Source: Pigoraptor vietnamica (taxonomy: Eukaryota; Opisthokonta; Filasterea). Taken from it: 30,249 nt of DNA. Positions 10,392 to 20,400 of this stretch are shown here, piece by piece (within the stretch, counting starts at the first letter, position 1; each line of letters starts with the position of its first letter). The notes under the pieces were generated by a model. The model was given only the letters and a program-made list of their open reading frames with translations, did not search any database and had not been told where the DNA came from. The position numbers and the translations under genes are program-made. The stretch lies in contig CALSCQ010002015.1 of NCBI GenBank assembly GCA_943704525.1, positions 1-30,249 on the forward strand, in the 5' to 3' direction.

Positions 10392-10657
10392 TCACTCACA
10401 CACACACACACAACTGCACCAAGAAAGCGGTCCCGCATACGCACCTTGATCTCCCTGTGAATCAAGTAGCTCACACCGCAGAAGCGACAGACAGTCTCGT
10501 CGCGCGGCATGGCGGCAATCTCGGGAGGGAGGGGATGCTCTGCGTCCCCTTCGCCTCCCACTACAGCCCCGTCAACCGTCCCACCGCCATCGACAGTCAC
10601 AGCCACCGCGGTCGCATCTATGAGAGGGGGGCTCAGAGCCCCTTCCTCGCCCTCCAT
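7684..10657 (-). CDS. LEKR1: LEKR1-like long coiled-coil protein
   Basis: Five exons run in order 10445-10657, 9691-10134, 9003-9484, 8402-8771 and 7684-8178, with introns in phase 0, 0, 2 and 0 and an unbroken frame of 667 residues. Exon 1 has an acidic, Gly/Val-rich start, then HPLPPEIAAMPRDETVC and CRFCGVSYLI. From memory this matches the N-terminus of animal LEKR1 (leucine, glutamate and lysine rich 1), in which a CxxCGVSYLI block precedes a long coiled coil. Residues ~72-600 are almost pure heptad-type sequence rich in Ala, Arg, Glu and Leu. The last ~65 residues are Gly/Ser/Arg-rich and end in a basic tail. The CxxC pair might bind a metal. LEKR1 is poorly characterised; a cytoskeletal or ciliary role is inference. 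If the LEKR1 link fails, it is a generic coiled-coil protein. Confidence 0.75.
8262..8368. repeat. TG/CG-rich tract in the last intron of the coiled-coil gene
   Basis: Degenerate GT, GTGC and CG repeats lie within intron 8179-8401 of the minus-strand gene. They read CA on the sense strand, unlike the other intronic tracts in this window. Confidence 0.75.
10161..10340. repeat. ~103 bp imperfect tandem duplication inside an intron
   Basis: Both copies start with ACAACCGGGCTTGTGG, at 10161 and 10264, and include ACGAGCACACGAAGA and CGCATCCTTACT. They differ by scattered substitutions and small indels. The duplication lies in the first intron (10135-10444) of the LEKR1-like gene, next to a (CA)n tract. 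Confidence 0.85.
10343..10412. repeat. (CA)n microsatellite, (TG)n on the sense strand
   Basis: About 70 bp of CA repeats with two CTCA interruptions lie in the first intron of the LEKR1-like gene. The tract starts about 30 nt after the 5' splice site and reads TG in the transcript. Confidence 0.9.
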
Positions 10658-11096
10658 TTCTCGCTACTGGGCGGAATTGCTAACGGTCCATGGCGGAAAC
10701 GCCACAGCGTGTCAAAATGAATGAGCAGCCGCGCGCACGCACGAAGTCTAGCGGCGCATAAAACGACGTTCCCGCAAGCAAGGTGTGTGCACGAAGTCTT
10801 ACAGCGCATAAAATGACGTCCCGACGTGTTGCCGCACGATCAACCCGTCACCAAATTTCTGTGCGAGTGGATGCGATTCAAAATTCCGTTCCTAAAATGG
10901 CTTACATGTTCATTAATCTCCATATATAGATTACAAGGACATTGATAACTATATATGTTCTGTGGAGGACTGTCCGGACAGAGCAGGTGGTCGCGCGCAA
11001 AGGGTGGGAGTTTCGAAGCGGCACCTGAGAAGTTGCAGTTGAGAATTCAGGTACAAAAAACAGCGTCGAAAGTGTATGTGTGTGCGCTTAGCCACT
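10658..11096. promoter_or_regulatory. Divergent promoter between the LEKR1-like and mitochondrial-type genes
   Basis: The two start codons face away from each other across 439 bp. A segment of about 37 bp is present twice (about 10739-10775 and 10789-10826), each with GCACGAAGTCT, GCGCATAAAA and a (T)GACGT core. TGACGT is the CRE/bZIP half-site, and the A-rich ATAAAA could act as a TATA-like element. Whether it serves one or both genes is unknown. Confidence 0.45.
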
Positions 11097-12496
<1,400 letters not shown>

Positions 12497-12729
12497 TGCT
12501 GGGCAGTGTGAATATAGCTGTGTAGCAACTATGTCTGCATTGCGAATGCGTGCAATTGTGGCGCGTAAATGCGTTGTGCACGTGTGTGAGTGTGCTTGTG
12601 CGCACTCGCATGTCACTGTACGTATGTGCCGACGAATTCTGTGCGTGCGATGGATCGCGCGCACACTCACTCAAACCAGAACCACATCGCACCACTTTCC
12701 ATTCACCATACACGTTCTTAAATGATACA

Positions 12730-12931
12730 TCAACTATTGCAATGCCGCCGCCATGCGCCCGGTACCAAGTCAATGTCCTGCGTGAGCGAAGTGGGTGGGA
12801 CAGGGAAGGGTCAGGTACCAAGTCAATGTCCTGCGTGAGCGAAGTGGGTGGGACAGGGAAGGGTCAGGCACATGCGCACACACAGGACACAGGCGCGCAT
12901 ACACACAGACGCACACACACACACACACACG

Positions 12932-12994
<63 letters not shown>

Positions 12995-13835
12995 CCCACC
13001 CCACGTGCCCCTGCCATGTGATGGTCGCTGTACGTCCACTGCAGCCCCTCTTCGCCCGCGTCGTCGTACATTGTTGGGTTCTGAATAGCGCGTCGAGTGT
13101 TTCCATCCGCCACGGCGTCCTCCGCGTCCATCGCCGCATCCATTGCCACGGGTGCGTGCCGAACCGCAATCTCTTCAAACATGTGCGAATCGGTCGCAAT
13201 CTCCGCAGGGACGGCAATTTCCCCAAAGCCCACGAATCCACCGCTGGGCAGTTGGACGGAGGATTCGCACGAGCCCATTGTAGAAGCGTCATACCCTTGC
13301 GTCGCGACGGGTGCGTGAGGGACAGCAAAGACGTTGAACGGCATGTGCTCCGGGGCGTCTACTGCCATCGCATCCGATGGGCAAACGAGCTCTGCGTGCT
13401 GTTGTTGCGGACGCAGGAAAACGTCCTGTTCGCCACACGACGCACGCTTCTGCACTCGTCCATCGAAAGACATGCACAACTTTGCATCAGCGGCAGACCC
13501 ACGGAAAGATAAGGAAGAACCGATTGCACAGCACCCACCAAGATTCTCTCGGCCTCAATGGCTTCGTCATCTGCCTTGCGTTTGTACACGTGCCGTTCTG
13601 AAGGTAATGCAAGCAAGAGAAGACAGGGAGGCGAGTAGGGGAGAAGAAGGGCGCGGAAGGGCGGAGGAAGAGAGTCCACCCAAAGTGTCAGTGAGGATAA
13701 CTGCCGTACGAGGCGCCTGTTTTGTTTTTTTTCACGCCAATTCATACTGTGCGCACCTGTTACATGAGGACTCATGGAGACAAGCGTCTGCCCGTAGCCA
13801 TGCGCGAAGAACACTCCTGCGTACGATGGGTCCAT
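12730..13835 (-). CDS. Unknown protein, four exons, KRK-containing
   Basis: Exons in order are 13757-13835, 13539-13597, 13000-13479 and 12730-12777, with introns in phase 1, 0 and 0, giving 221 residues. Frame continuity through three introns with GTGCGC, GTGGGT and GTGGGT donors supports a real gene. Exon 1 starts MDPSYAGVFFAHGY. Exon 2 carries a basic YKRKADDE run that could be a nuclear localisation signal. Exon 3 is Ala/Val/Met-rich and acidic, with an internal echo AVPHAPVAT / AVRHAPVAM. A longer start at 14036 is also open and in frame (67 more residues). The last exon is only 15 codons plus stop, and its acceptor lies within a duplicated 53 bp unit, so the C-terminus is uncertain. No family was recognised. 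Confidence 0.5.
12761..12866. repeat. Perfect 53 bp tandem duplication carrying a splice acceptor
   Basis: Copies at 12761-12813 and 12814-12866 are identical at every base. Each starts GGTACCAAGTCAATGTCCTG. On the minus strand each copy contains a polypyrimidine-like stretch, CACGCAG and GACATTGACTTGGTAC, that is, the 3' splice site and first part of the last exon of the neighbouring minus-strand gene. Confidence 0.95.
12868..12991. repeat. (CA)n microsatellite, (TG)n on the sense strand
   Basis: About 120 bp of CA repeats, purest at 12930-12990, lie in the last intron (12778-12999) of the minus-strand unknown gene. The tract begins within 10 nt of its 5' splice site. Confidence 0.92.
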
Positions 13836-15102
13836 TGCGGCAAAGCGCCGGGAGCGCGCGCGTCTAATGAGACGCGGAGAGTTTGAAGGTTGTTGCGTAG
13901 CGTGCGAAGAATGCGAGCACTCGGACTCTCTGCTTTCGAAGAGGAAAAGTCCACGCCGCAGATGAGTGAAACAGCTGTGCGCTGAATGAAAAGTGACGAC
14001 TGGTTCGCGCCATTTTTCAGCCACTCGGAACGACATTTTTACGATCCGTCGGACGGCCCGATGTTGTTGGCATCAATAAACTGACTGAGCAGCCGGCGCA
14101 TTCCGGCACCGGCCGGCAACGGCGGCGCTGCTTTGGTCGACATCGGTGCTTGAGCGGGCCTTCGGTTCCAAGGCAAAGATGGCGGCATCCACTTCCGGCC
14201 TCGACTGGCCGGCCTGCAATTCCAGTCGGGCGCCGGTGCGCGGCCCGCCCGGCCGGGCGCTGGGTTGCCCGACTGCCGGCCCGGGCCTGATCAGTGCCGG
14301 CGGCGCCAGTGTTCCACGCGGCGTCTGCATTTCCTGGGGGTGGCCCCTCCCTGTCTGCACGGACGGCGTGAGTGAGTCCGCCGGACTGGCGTCCCCGCCG
14401 TATGTCACGGGCAATCAACGATGGCCGGGCTTCGGCCCTATGAACACTGACTGAGTCCCGATCGGGTCAGTCTGACGGCCGGCCACGGCGACTGACGCCG
14501 ATCAGCCGGGTGCGGCAAACCAGATGCCAGTGCGCGGGGCCGGCACAGTTGTCTCTGCGCTGGCTACTGTGCACACGCTCGCTCTTCTCAATCTTGGCGT
14601 GAACGTTCTGAAGGTTCAGCAGTTCTGCGCTTGAATGTGTTCTCACCTTTACACTGCAGCAGTCACACGAGAGAGTCCGTGATGCTGCGACTTAGCCCAG
14701 ACGCTGACCGTCACGTGGAAACAATAACAAACGCCGAGTGGCCGTGCTTGCTGAGCTGTTCTAAAAGAAGAGCTTCTTCATGGAAGTGCCGCATTGACTT
14801 TGCTATTATTCAATACGCACGCACACAACAAGGGCATGGCAAGTAGCGAAGGGTAGGGCGACGAAAACGACTATGCACACGCAAATGAAAAAACGCGCGA
14901 GAGACGCGGCTGGTGCTATACAACGCGGTGGCAAAGGGTATCAGACGACACAAACGCGCGGCCAAAGCCAACTATACAGGGTCGAGAGCACGAAAGAACG
15001 ACGCACAAAAATAGACGTGAAACTATACAATGAAGAGTTGGAAAGGGCGAGGGAGGACAACGACGGGCCAAGCGACATTCATCTTTGCGCCGAATAGCTG
15101 CC
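13836..15102. other. GCCGGC-rich intergenic spacer
   Basis: No supported gene was found. About 14090-14300 is dense in CCGG/GCCGGC motifs. A palindromic block around 14449-14472 pairs GACTG with CAGTC and contains CCCGATCGGG. The part from 14640 to 15100 is less GC-rich. It has chance frames without family features. Confidence 0.5.
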
Positions 15103-16247
15103 TCAGATCAGACCGATGAAGCAGCGCACTTTCACGATCATAGAGGCGAGCGTGTCGCGCGGGCGTATGCCGCAGTCGTCGTTGTACCACGTCACAAATT
15201 CATACACTTGCAGTTTCGTCATCGACGTCAGGGCGTCCTCGTCGCGAGGGAAGATGGCATTGCTGCCTCCTTGGCCGATGTACCGGGGGTGCAGGCCGAG
15301 TCGCTGTCCGGTAGGATCCGCCGGCGGAATGCCCTGGACCACCGTGTTGTGCAGAGCCTGAAGGCGAGCGTTCTCCGCTTGCGTGAGACCGTTGCCCCTC
15401 TGCAGTGGGAGGGGCGGCGTGGTGCCCGTCCCCTGGTGCCGTGGTCAGTGGTTGCCGTCAGCGCACACCAGTAACGGCGCGATTACTTTGGTGTGCTCTG
15501 CAACAGCGGCCTACGCCGTGCCTCACCGTCAGACAGAGGATCGTGAACGGACTCGAGGGCGGCGCGTTTCGGTTCATTCTGCGCGCCGTGTCGTTCCGAA
15601 GGCAGTAGTCGGTGAGTCGCATTTTGACCTGAATGTCGCGGACGTTGTCGTTCAGTGTGTTCAGACTGTCCTTAATATCCACGAGGGTGGCTTGGTTCGC
15701 CGCGAGGGTGGCTTGGTTCGCCGCGAGGGTGGCTTGGTTCGCCGTAACGGTGCTCTGGAGTGCGCGAAACGCCGCCGATGAGTCTGTTGGGGAAAACGCA
15801 CACCGATTAATAAAGTGGCGACGACAAAGTGCACCGTGAATTCGGTTCGCGAAGTCGGCTAGTCCGAATTCGCCGCTCACTTTCTGCCTCTATGTCTTGC
15901 AGACGACGCTCGGCAGCCGCCAAAGCCGCTTGCAGATCAGCCGCGGCGAACACGCGCGACTGGCGGAAAGTGGAAACAACTGGCGTGCACGCGCGCGATT
16001 GCGGTTTAGGTGACAACGGCACTCTTGGGAAGGCAGTTAACACAGCAACAAAACGCATCCACTCACGGATTTGCACTCTCTCGAGGTCGTATTTTGCGTC
16101 CGCAACGTCCATGGGGTTGAGAGGCTCACCCGCGCCGATGTTGCGTCCCCTGAGGGGGGGGTTGAGTGCCTGTCCCCCATCGATGGCCGCTGGCAGCGCA
16201 AGAGGAGGATAGGCCGCAGTGTACAGGGGCGCCTGCACTTGCGCCAT
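15103..16247 (-). CDS. Coiled-coil protein with a triplicated heptad, possible Mug135-like C-terminus
   Basis: Exons in order are 16067-16247, 15881-15979, 15527-15783 and 15103-15399, with introns in phase 1, 1 and 0, giving 277 residues ending in TGA. The N-terminus is Pro/Ala-rich (PLYTAAYPPLALP). A short coiled coil in exon 2 (ALAAAERRLQDIEAE) continues in exon 3, where the 7-residue unit ANQATLA occurs three times, encoded by three 21 bp repeats. It is followed by DIKDSLNTLNDNVRDIQVKM. The C-terminal part has a conserved-looking layout, NDTARRMNRNA then AIFPRDEDAL and KLQVYEFVTWYND. This recalls the fungal Mug135-like C-terminal domain (an Arg-Asn start and a final FP-x-L-YG block), but the likeness is weak. 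Function is unknown. Confidence 0.6.
15682..15744. repeat. Three in-frame 21 bp repeats within the coiled-coil gene
   Basis: The unit CGAGGGTGGCTTGGTTCGCCG (last base shared with the next repeat's context) is repeated at 15682-15702, 15703-15723 and 15724-15744, with the third copy differing only at its 3' edge. On the minus strand it encodes one heptad, so copy number changes would lengthen the coil without breaking it. Confidence 0.92.
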
Positions 16248-16413
16248 TCGAAAAAGAGGTGCGCGCGGAGGAGCAACAAGAGTGGTGCGAGGCGATAAAG
16301 AAGGTTGGTGAAGGTGGGACGCTTTTGTCTCAAGTGGATTCCGTCGCAGAGGATGCACGTGACAGCCTTCAAATGGATGAGTAAAAAAAATGTGTGCGTG
16401 CTTGAGTGCAGAG

Positions 16414-16620
16414 GTGCGGAGAAGTAGAGAGAGGTTGGTGCGGAGAAGTAGAGAGAGGTTGGTGCGGAGAAGCAGAGAGAGGTTGGTGCGGAGAAGCAGA
16501 GAGAGGTTGGTGCGGAGCAGAGAGAGGTTGGCGGAGAAGCAGAGAGAGGTTGGTGCGGAGGTTGGTGCGGAGAAGTAGAGAGAGGTTGGTGCGGAGAAGT
16601 AGAGAGAGAGGTTGGTGTGG
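16414..16620. repeat. ~24 bp minisatellite, about nine copies
   Basis: The consensus unit is GTGCGGAGAAGTAGAGAG plus AGGTTG. Units 1-2 and 8 carry AAGTAG, while units 3-4 and 6 carry AAGCAG. Units 5, 6 and 7 are shortened (21, 22 and 12 bp) and unit 9 has two extra bases. The symmetric ordering of variants suggests unequal exchange within the array. Confidence 0.93.
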
Positions 16621-16779
16621 AATTGCGAAGCCTCTGAGGGATTGCGAATGCGAAACTGAATTGGTGCGGGTGCCGAGTTTGAAACTTGGCGTGGCGCCCA
16701 AATTTTTGGTGTGATTCAGACCGGATAATAAAAAATTCAAAGTGGCGCTCCAAGTGGAGCAGCGCGGGCTTTTTGTCTA

Positions 16780-16815
16780 GTGAGTGAGTGAGTGAGTGAG
16801 TGAGTGAGTGAGTGA

Positions 16816-16877
<62 letters not shown>

Positions 16878-16889
16878 TGTGTGTGTGTG
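16780..16889. repeat. Compound (TGAG)n-(TG)n microsatellite
   Basis: About ten TGAG units (16780-16820) pass directly into about 34 TG units, with one phase slip at 16870. It lies outside any gene model. Confidence 0.93.
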
Positions 16890-17428
16890 ACAGCTATAGA
16901 ATACCGTGCGCCGTCCCTCTGAAGATGTGTTTTAGTGCATCCACATGCCACGCGCGCACACTATCCTTCCGACTTCGTGTCGCGAATTTGAACAGTCTTC
17001 GGTTGAAGACATCCACCGTTCTTGAACCGCCCTTCTGACCCCCGTGAATTGCAGCCTTCTTAGCCTACGCGGCCAATGGACGCGATTGTGGAACGGCGTG
17101 GCGTTTATTAAACGACGGATTATGTTTGTCGCGGAGTTCGGCTCGGTTGTTCATATGTGGAGAGTGGAGTGCGGAATGTGCTTATGCGTGCGCGATGGGG
17201 TTGTTGTGCTGTGTGAGCCGTCGTGTCGGTATTTGGGGAGGCGACTGAGCCCTATCGTCACTTGTGAATAGTTTTTGTTTTGCACGCTGTGCGTTGGCGA
17301 TGACCGAGTGTGTCGCACGACAAGTTTCTTTTGTATTGGAGGCATAACTTTACATACGCGCGAAACGCGCTCAGCATAGAGTCATGTCGTTCGTCCGTCC
17401 TACAGTACGAACCGGGTCTCAGTGTCTC

Positions 17429-20400
17429 TTACGCGATCTGCTTGCGAATGATATCGCGCGCTCCCGGTATCTACGATGAGGAGGAGCATGCGCGCGCGCA
17501 CAATCTCGTTGTTGAGGTGCACGACGAACGGCCGTATCACGAAGAGGAAGAGGACCGTGAGAAAGACGCCCAGCAGCGCCTTCATGACGGCCGACTAGCT
17601 CGCAATCAGCCCGTCCTGTGAGCTCTGGTACATGTTGCTCACGTAGATGAGCGCTGCACGCAAATACCATATCGAAAACTTGATCACGTCCATCATGTCC
17701 GCCGACTCGGCGTAGAACGCCTGCCGCTCGTCGGGCATCGAGAACGTCTCGTTCGCGAGGCTGTCGACCACGCGCCGCGCGACGACGATGAACTCGAGCT
17801 GCGCCGCCCACAGGCCGTGGCTCATGATGCCGCCGTGGAACGAATCGCAGCCCGCGGGCGAAGAGTCGACGCACGCGTTCGTGAAAGTGACCTGCGACTG
17901 CGAGCTCGGCAGGGGAAGGACCGTCTCGTCGCCGTACAGCAGCTGGCGGTTCGTCACCTCCAGGCTGTCGCAGGCGTCGTACAGCGACTGCCTGTGCACC
18001 AGGTAGTTCTCGTACGTCTTTGCCAGAATGGCCTCGCGCGCGGCGTAGGTGATCTCGTACACGTAATACTGGCGAACGTCCGAGCGCTCGAGCATCGCCG
18101 CCGGGGGGACGACCGTGCTCACAGCGGCCTCGAAGCGCCCGTAGCGCACGGCAAAGTAGATGACGACAGGCAGGACAGCGGTGAGGTTGCGGAGGAATCC
18201 CCGGCGCTGCATGCGGAGAACAGACGCCGTCTGCGCGCGCCGAGAGTACGCGACGGCCAGCATCGCCTCGTGGCGCTCCTCGCTGTTGCGGTTCCCGTGG
18301 GACGACTGCTCGTCGCCGCCGACGAGCTCGTCCATGCTGTCGCCGTCGTCGTCCACTTCGTCGTCAATGTCGACCATGCCCTCGAACGTCTGTCGGCAGC
18401 GGTCGAGGAGTCCGGACGCGACGGACGGCGGAATGCGTAGCATGAGGGTCGGGTCATAACAGGTGCATGAGGCCGTTGCGCTGGATTTCGACGAATACGA
18501 GCGGGGGCACGATCACGAGGACCACGACGCCGATCGCGTATGCCATGGGTACGATCGTCGTGACGTCGATTATGTGGCGTGCGTTGTTGAGGCTGATGCT
18601 GATGCTCTCCTGGTAGTACTCGGTTGACTTGAGAAGCAGCGGGAGCAGCGTCTTGAGCCCGTTGTGGACGAACTCGACCGACGCCGGCTGCGTCTCGGTA
18701 ATGAGCGACACGTTCGCCACCGCCGCAGCTGCAGCGCAATCGTCGTGAAGCGCTGCACGCCCTCCGTGAGCATGATGTTCACCAAGTCCATCCTGCCGTT
18801 CGCCGACGCGCGGAGCCAGGGGAGCAGTCGCTGCGTCTTGAGGGCGTACTGGTTCGCGTCCTTGTCGGTGATCTTCATGGCCATCAGCTGCGTGTGCTTG
18901 CTCGACACAAGCCCCGCCTTTTCCACTATGATCTTGTCCGTCTCGTTCGCCGTTTGCACCGCGGGGTTGAAGCGCGCGTTGGTCTCATTACATCGCCACC
19001 AGCGCCACACTCGCACACCCCAAGCGCATGACATGGCACGTGCACACAGGCACCCAGCGACTCATAGCCGCACGTAAAAGGTACGTACCTGTGAAAAAGA
19101 TGGCCGAGTTGTCGAGCGAGAGAGTGCGCCCTTCGAAGAGAACGCGGTACGTGTCCTGCCGCCTGTTCGAACTCAGCACGATGTCTCCGAGATCTCGTCG
19201 AGAGAGCTGACCGTGGTGACGCGCGCGACAATCGCAATGATGCCCGAACCCGCCAGCAGCGCGAAGAACGACCACAGAATGTACTGGCTCACACGCGAGG
19301 GGCGCAGCTCCATGGTCTGCTGCACGATACGCCGGCGAATGCTGTCAATGTCACTACGTGCGCTGCGCTCGCTCGAGCGCTGGCTCCCGGACGTGATCGA
19401 CCGCGACCGCCCGCGCCCCTTTCGCTCCCCGCCCTCGTCGTTGCCCTTGAACCCCACGCGAATCGAAAGGTCCGCCTGCTCGGGGATCTGCTCTATCTCA
19501 ATCGCCGTCTGCTCCTCCCCGTCAAAGCCAACGCTCGCTGCGCGCACGCAAGGGAGAAAGAGGGCGTAAGGTCCGAGCACAGATGCAAGTAATCGTAGTT
19601 ACACGGCACCCGGCTATGCACAGTGAAGATTTACACCGCACTCACCACGAGGCGCAAGCTGCTCCGCAAACCCACTGGGGGCGGAGACGCAATCGAACGA
19701 CATCGGCCGCTTCTCGCTGTACACGGGCGCAACCACAGCCTCGGGCGGCGGCGGCGGCTCGTCCTCGGCGACAAGACCCAGGTTGTCGTCGCGAACAACG
19801 CTGTTCTTCATGCTCTCGATGAAGCCTGTCCCCCAGTATGAGGGCACGCCGACGTTGTCGCGCGAGTGCGGGCTGTTGAGGTCGAGGCGGCTCGTGCTCA
19901 GGCCCTTAACGCTCGAAGGACGGAAGAGCGAGTTGCTGCCGGACATGTTCGACATATCGCGGGGGAGGCCAGGTGCGCCGGCGCCCACCGCGCCGCCGAT
20001 CGGAGGCGTACGAAGTGGACCTTGCACGCGGGCCGCGGAGTGTGCGAGCCGGGCGCCGCGTTCAAGCTGCTGTCGCTACCGGCCGCGCCGCCCCACGTGA
20101 TAGAGGCCAGGTTGACGCGGACTTCGAGCGGGGTCGAGTCAAAGTCCTGGGCGAACTTGTCAGTCGTCTTTTGCAAGTCGAATCTATTTGGGGGCGCAAG
20201 AGGTCACAACGTGAGCAGCATGTACACGCCACGGCACGACAGGGACGGCGCTTGGGCGCATGATACACACTTGGGCACAAAGGTAGTGAGCTTGGTTGCG
20301 CCGTCCTTGATGCCCTCGATCGTCGCGTTGAATCGCGCGCCAAATCCGGAGGTGAAGGACGCGATGTTGCCCTGGGCATCGAGGAGAATGTAATGGTCGT

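Larger units (their letters stand above)
16248..17428. other. Intergenic spacer with minisatellite and compound microsatellite
   Basis: It lies between the 5' end of the heptad-repeat gene and the 3' end of the TmcB-like gene, both on the minus strand. It contains the 24 bp minisatellite and the (TGAG)n(TG)n tract. From 16890 to 17428 I see no supported gene; one 75-codon plus-strand frame has no recognisable features. Confidence 0.5.

Noticed and set aside
14146-14454. A ~100-codon plus-strand frame in the GCCGGC-rich spacer
   Set aside because: The frame comes from GC-rich palindromic DNA that lacks stops by chance, and the product is Gly/Pro/Ala-rich without features.
14873-15097. A 74-codon Lys/Arg/Glu-rich plus-strand frame
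   Set aside because: It lies just beyond the 3' end of the heptad-repeat gene, has no family match and no supporting exon. Kept as non-coding.
16369-16740. A Leu/Ser/Thr repeat protein on the minus strand
   Set aside because: It is the 24 bp minisatellite read as protein, since 24 is a multiple of three. The unit length variants break the pattern.
17595-17597. TAG reassignment as the reason for the internal stop in the TmcB-like gene
   Set aside because: TAG ends the mitochondrial-type gene at 12494-12496, and other genes end with TGA or TAA, so a standard code is the simpler view.
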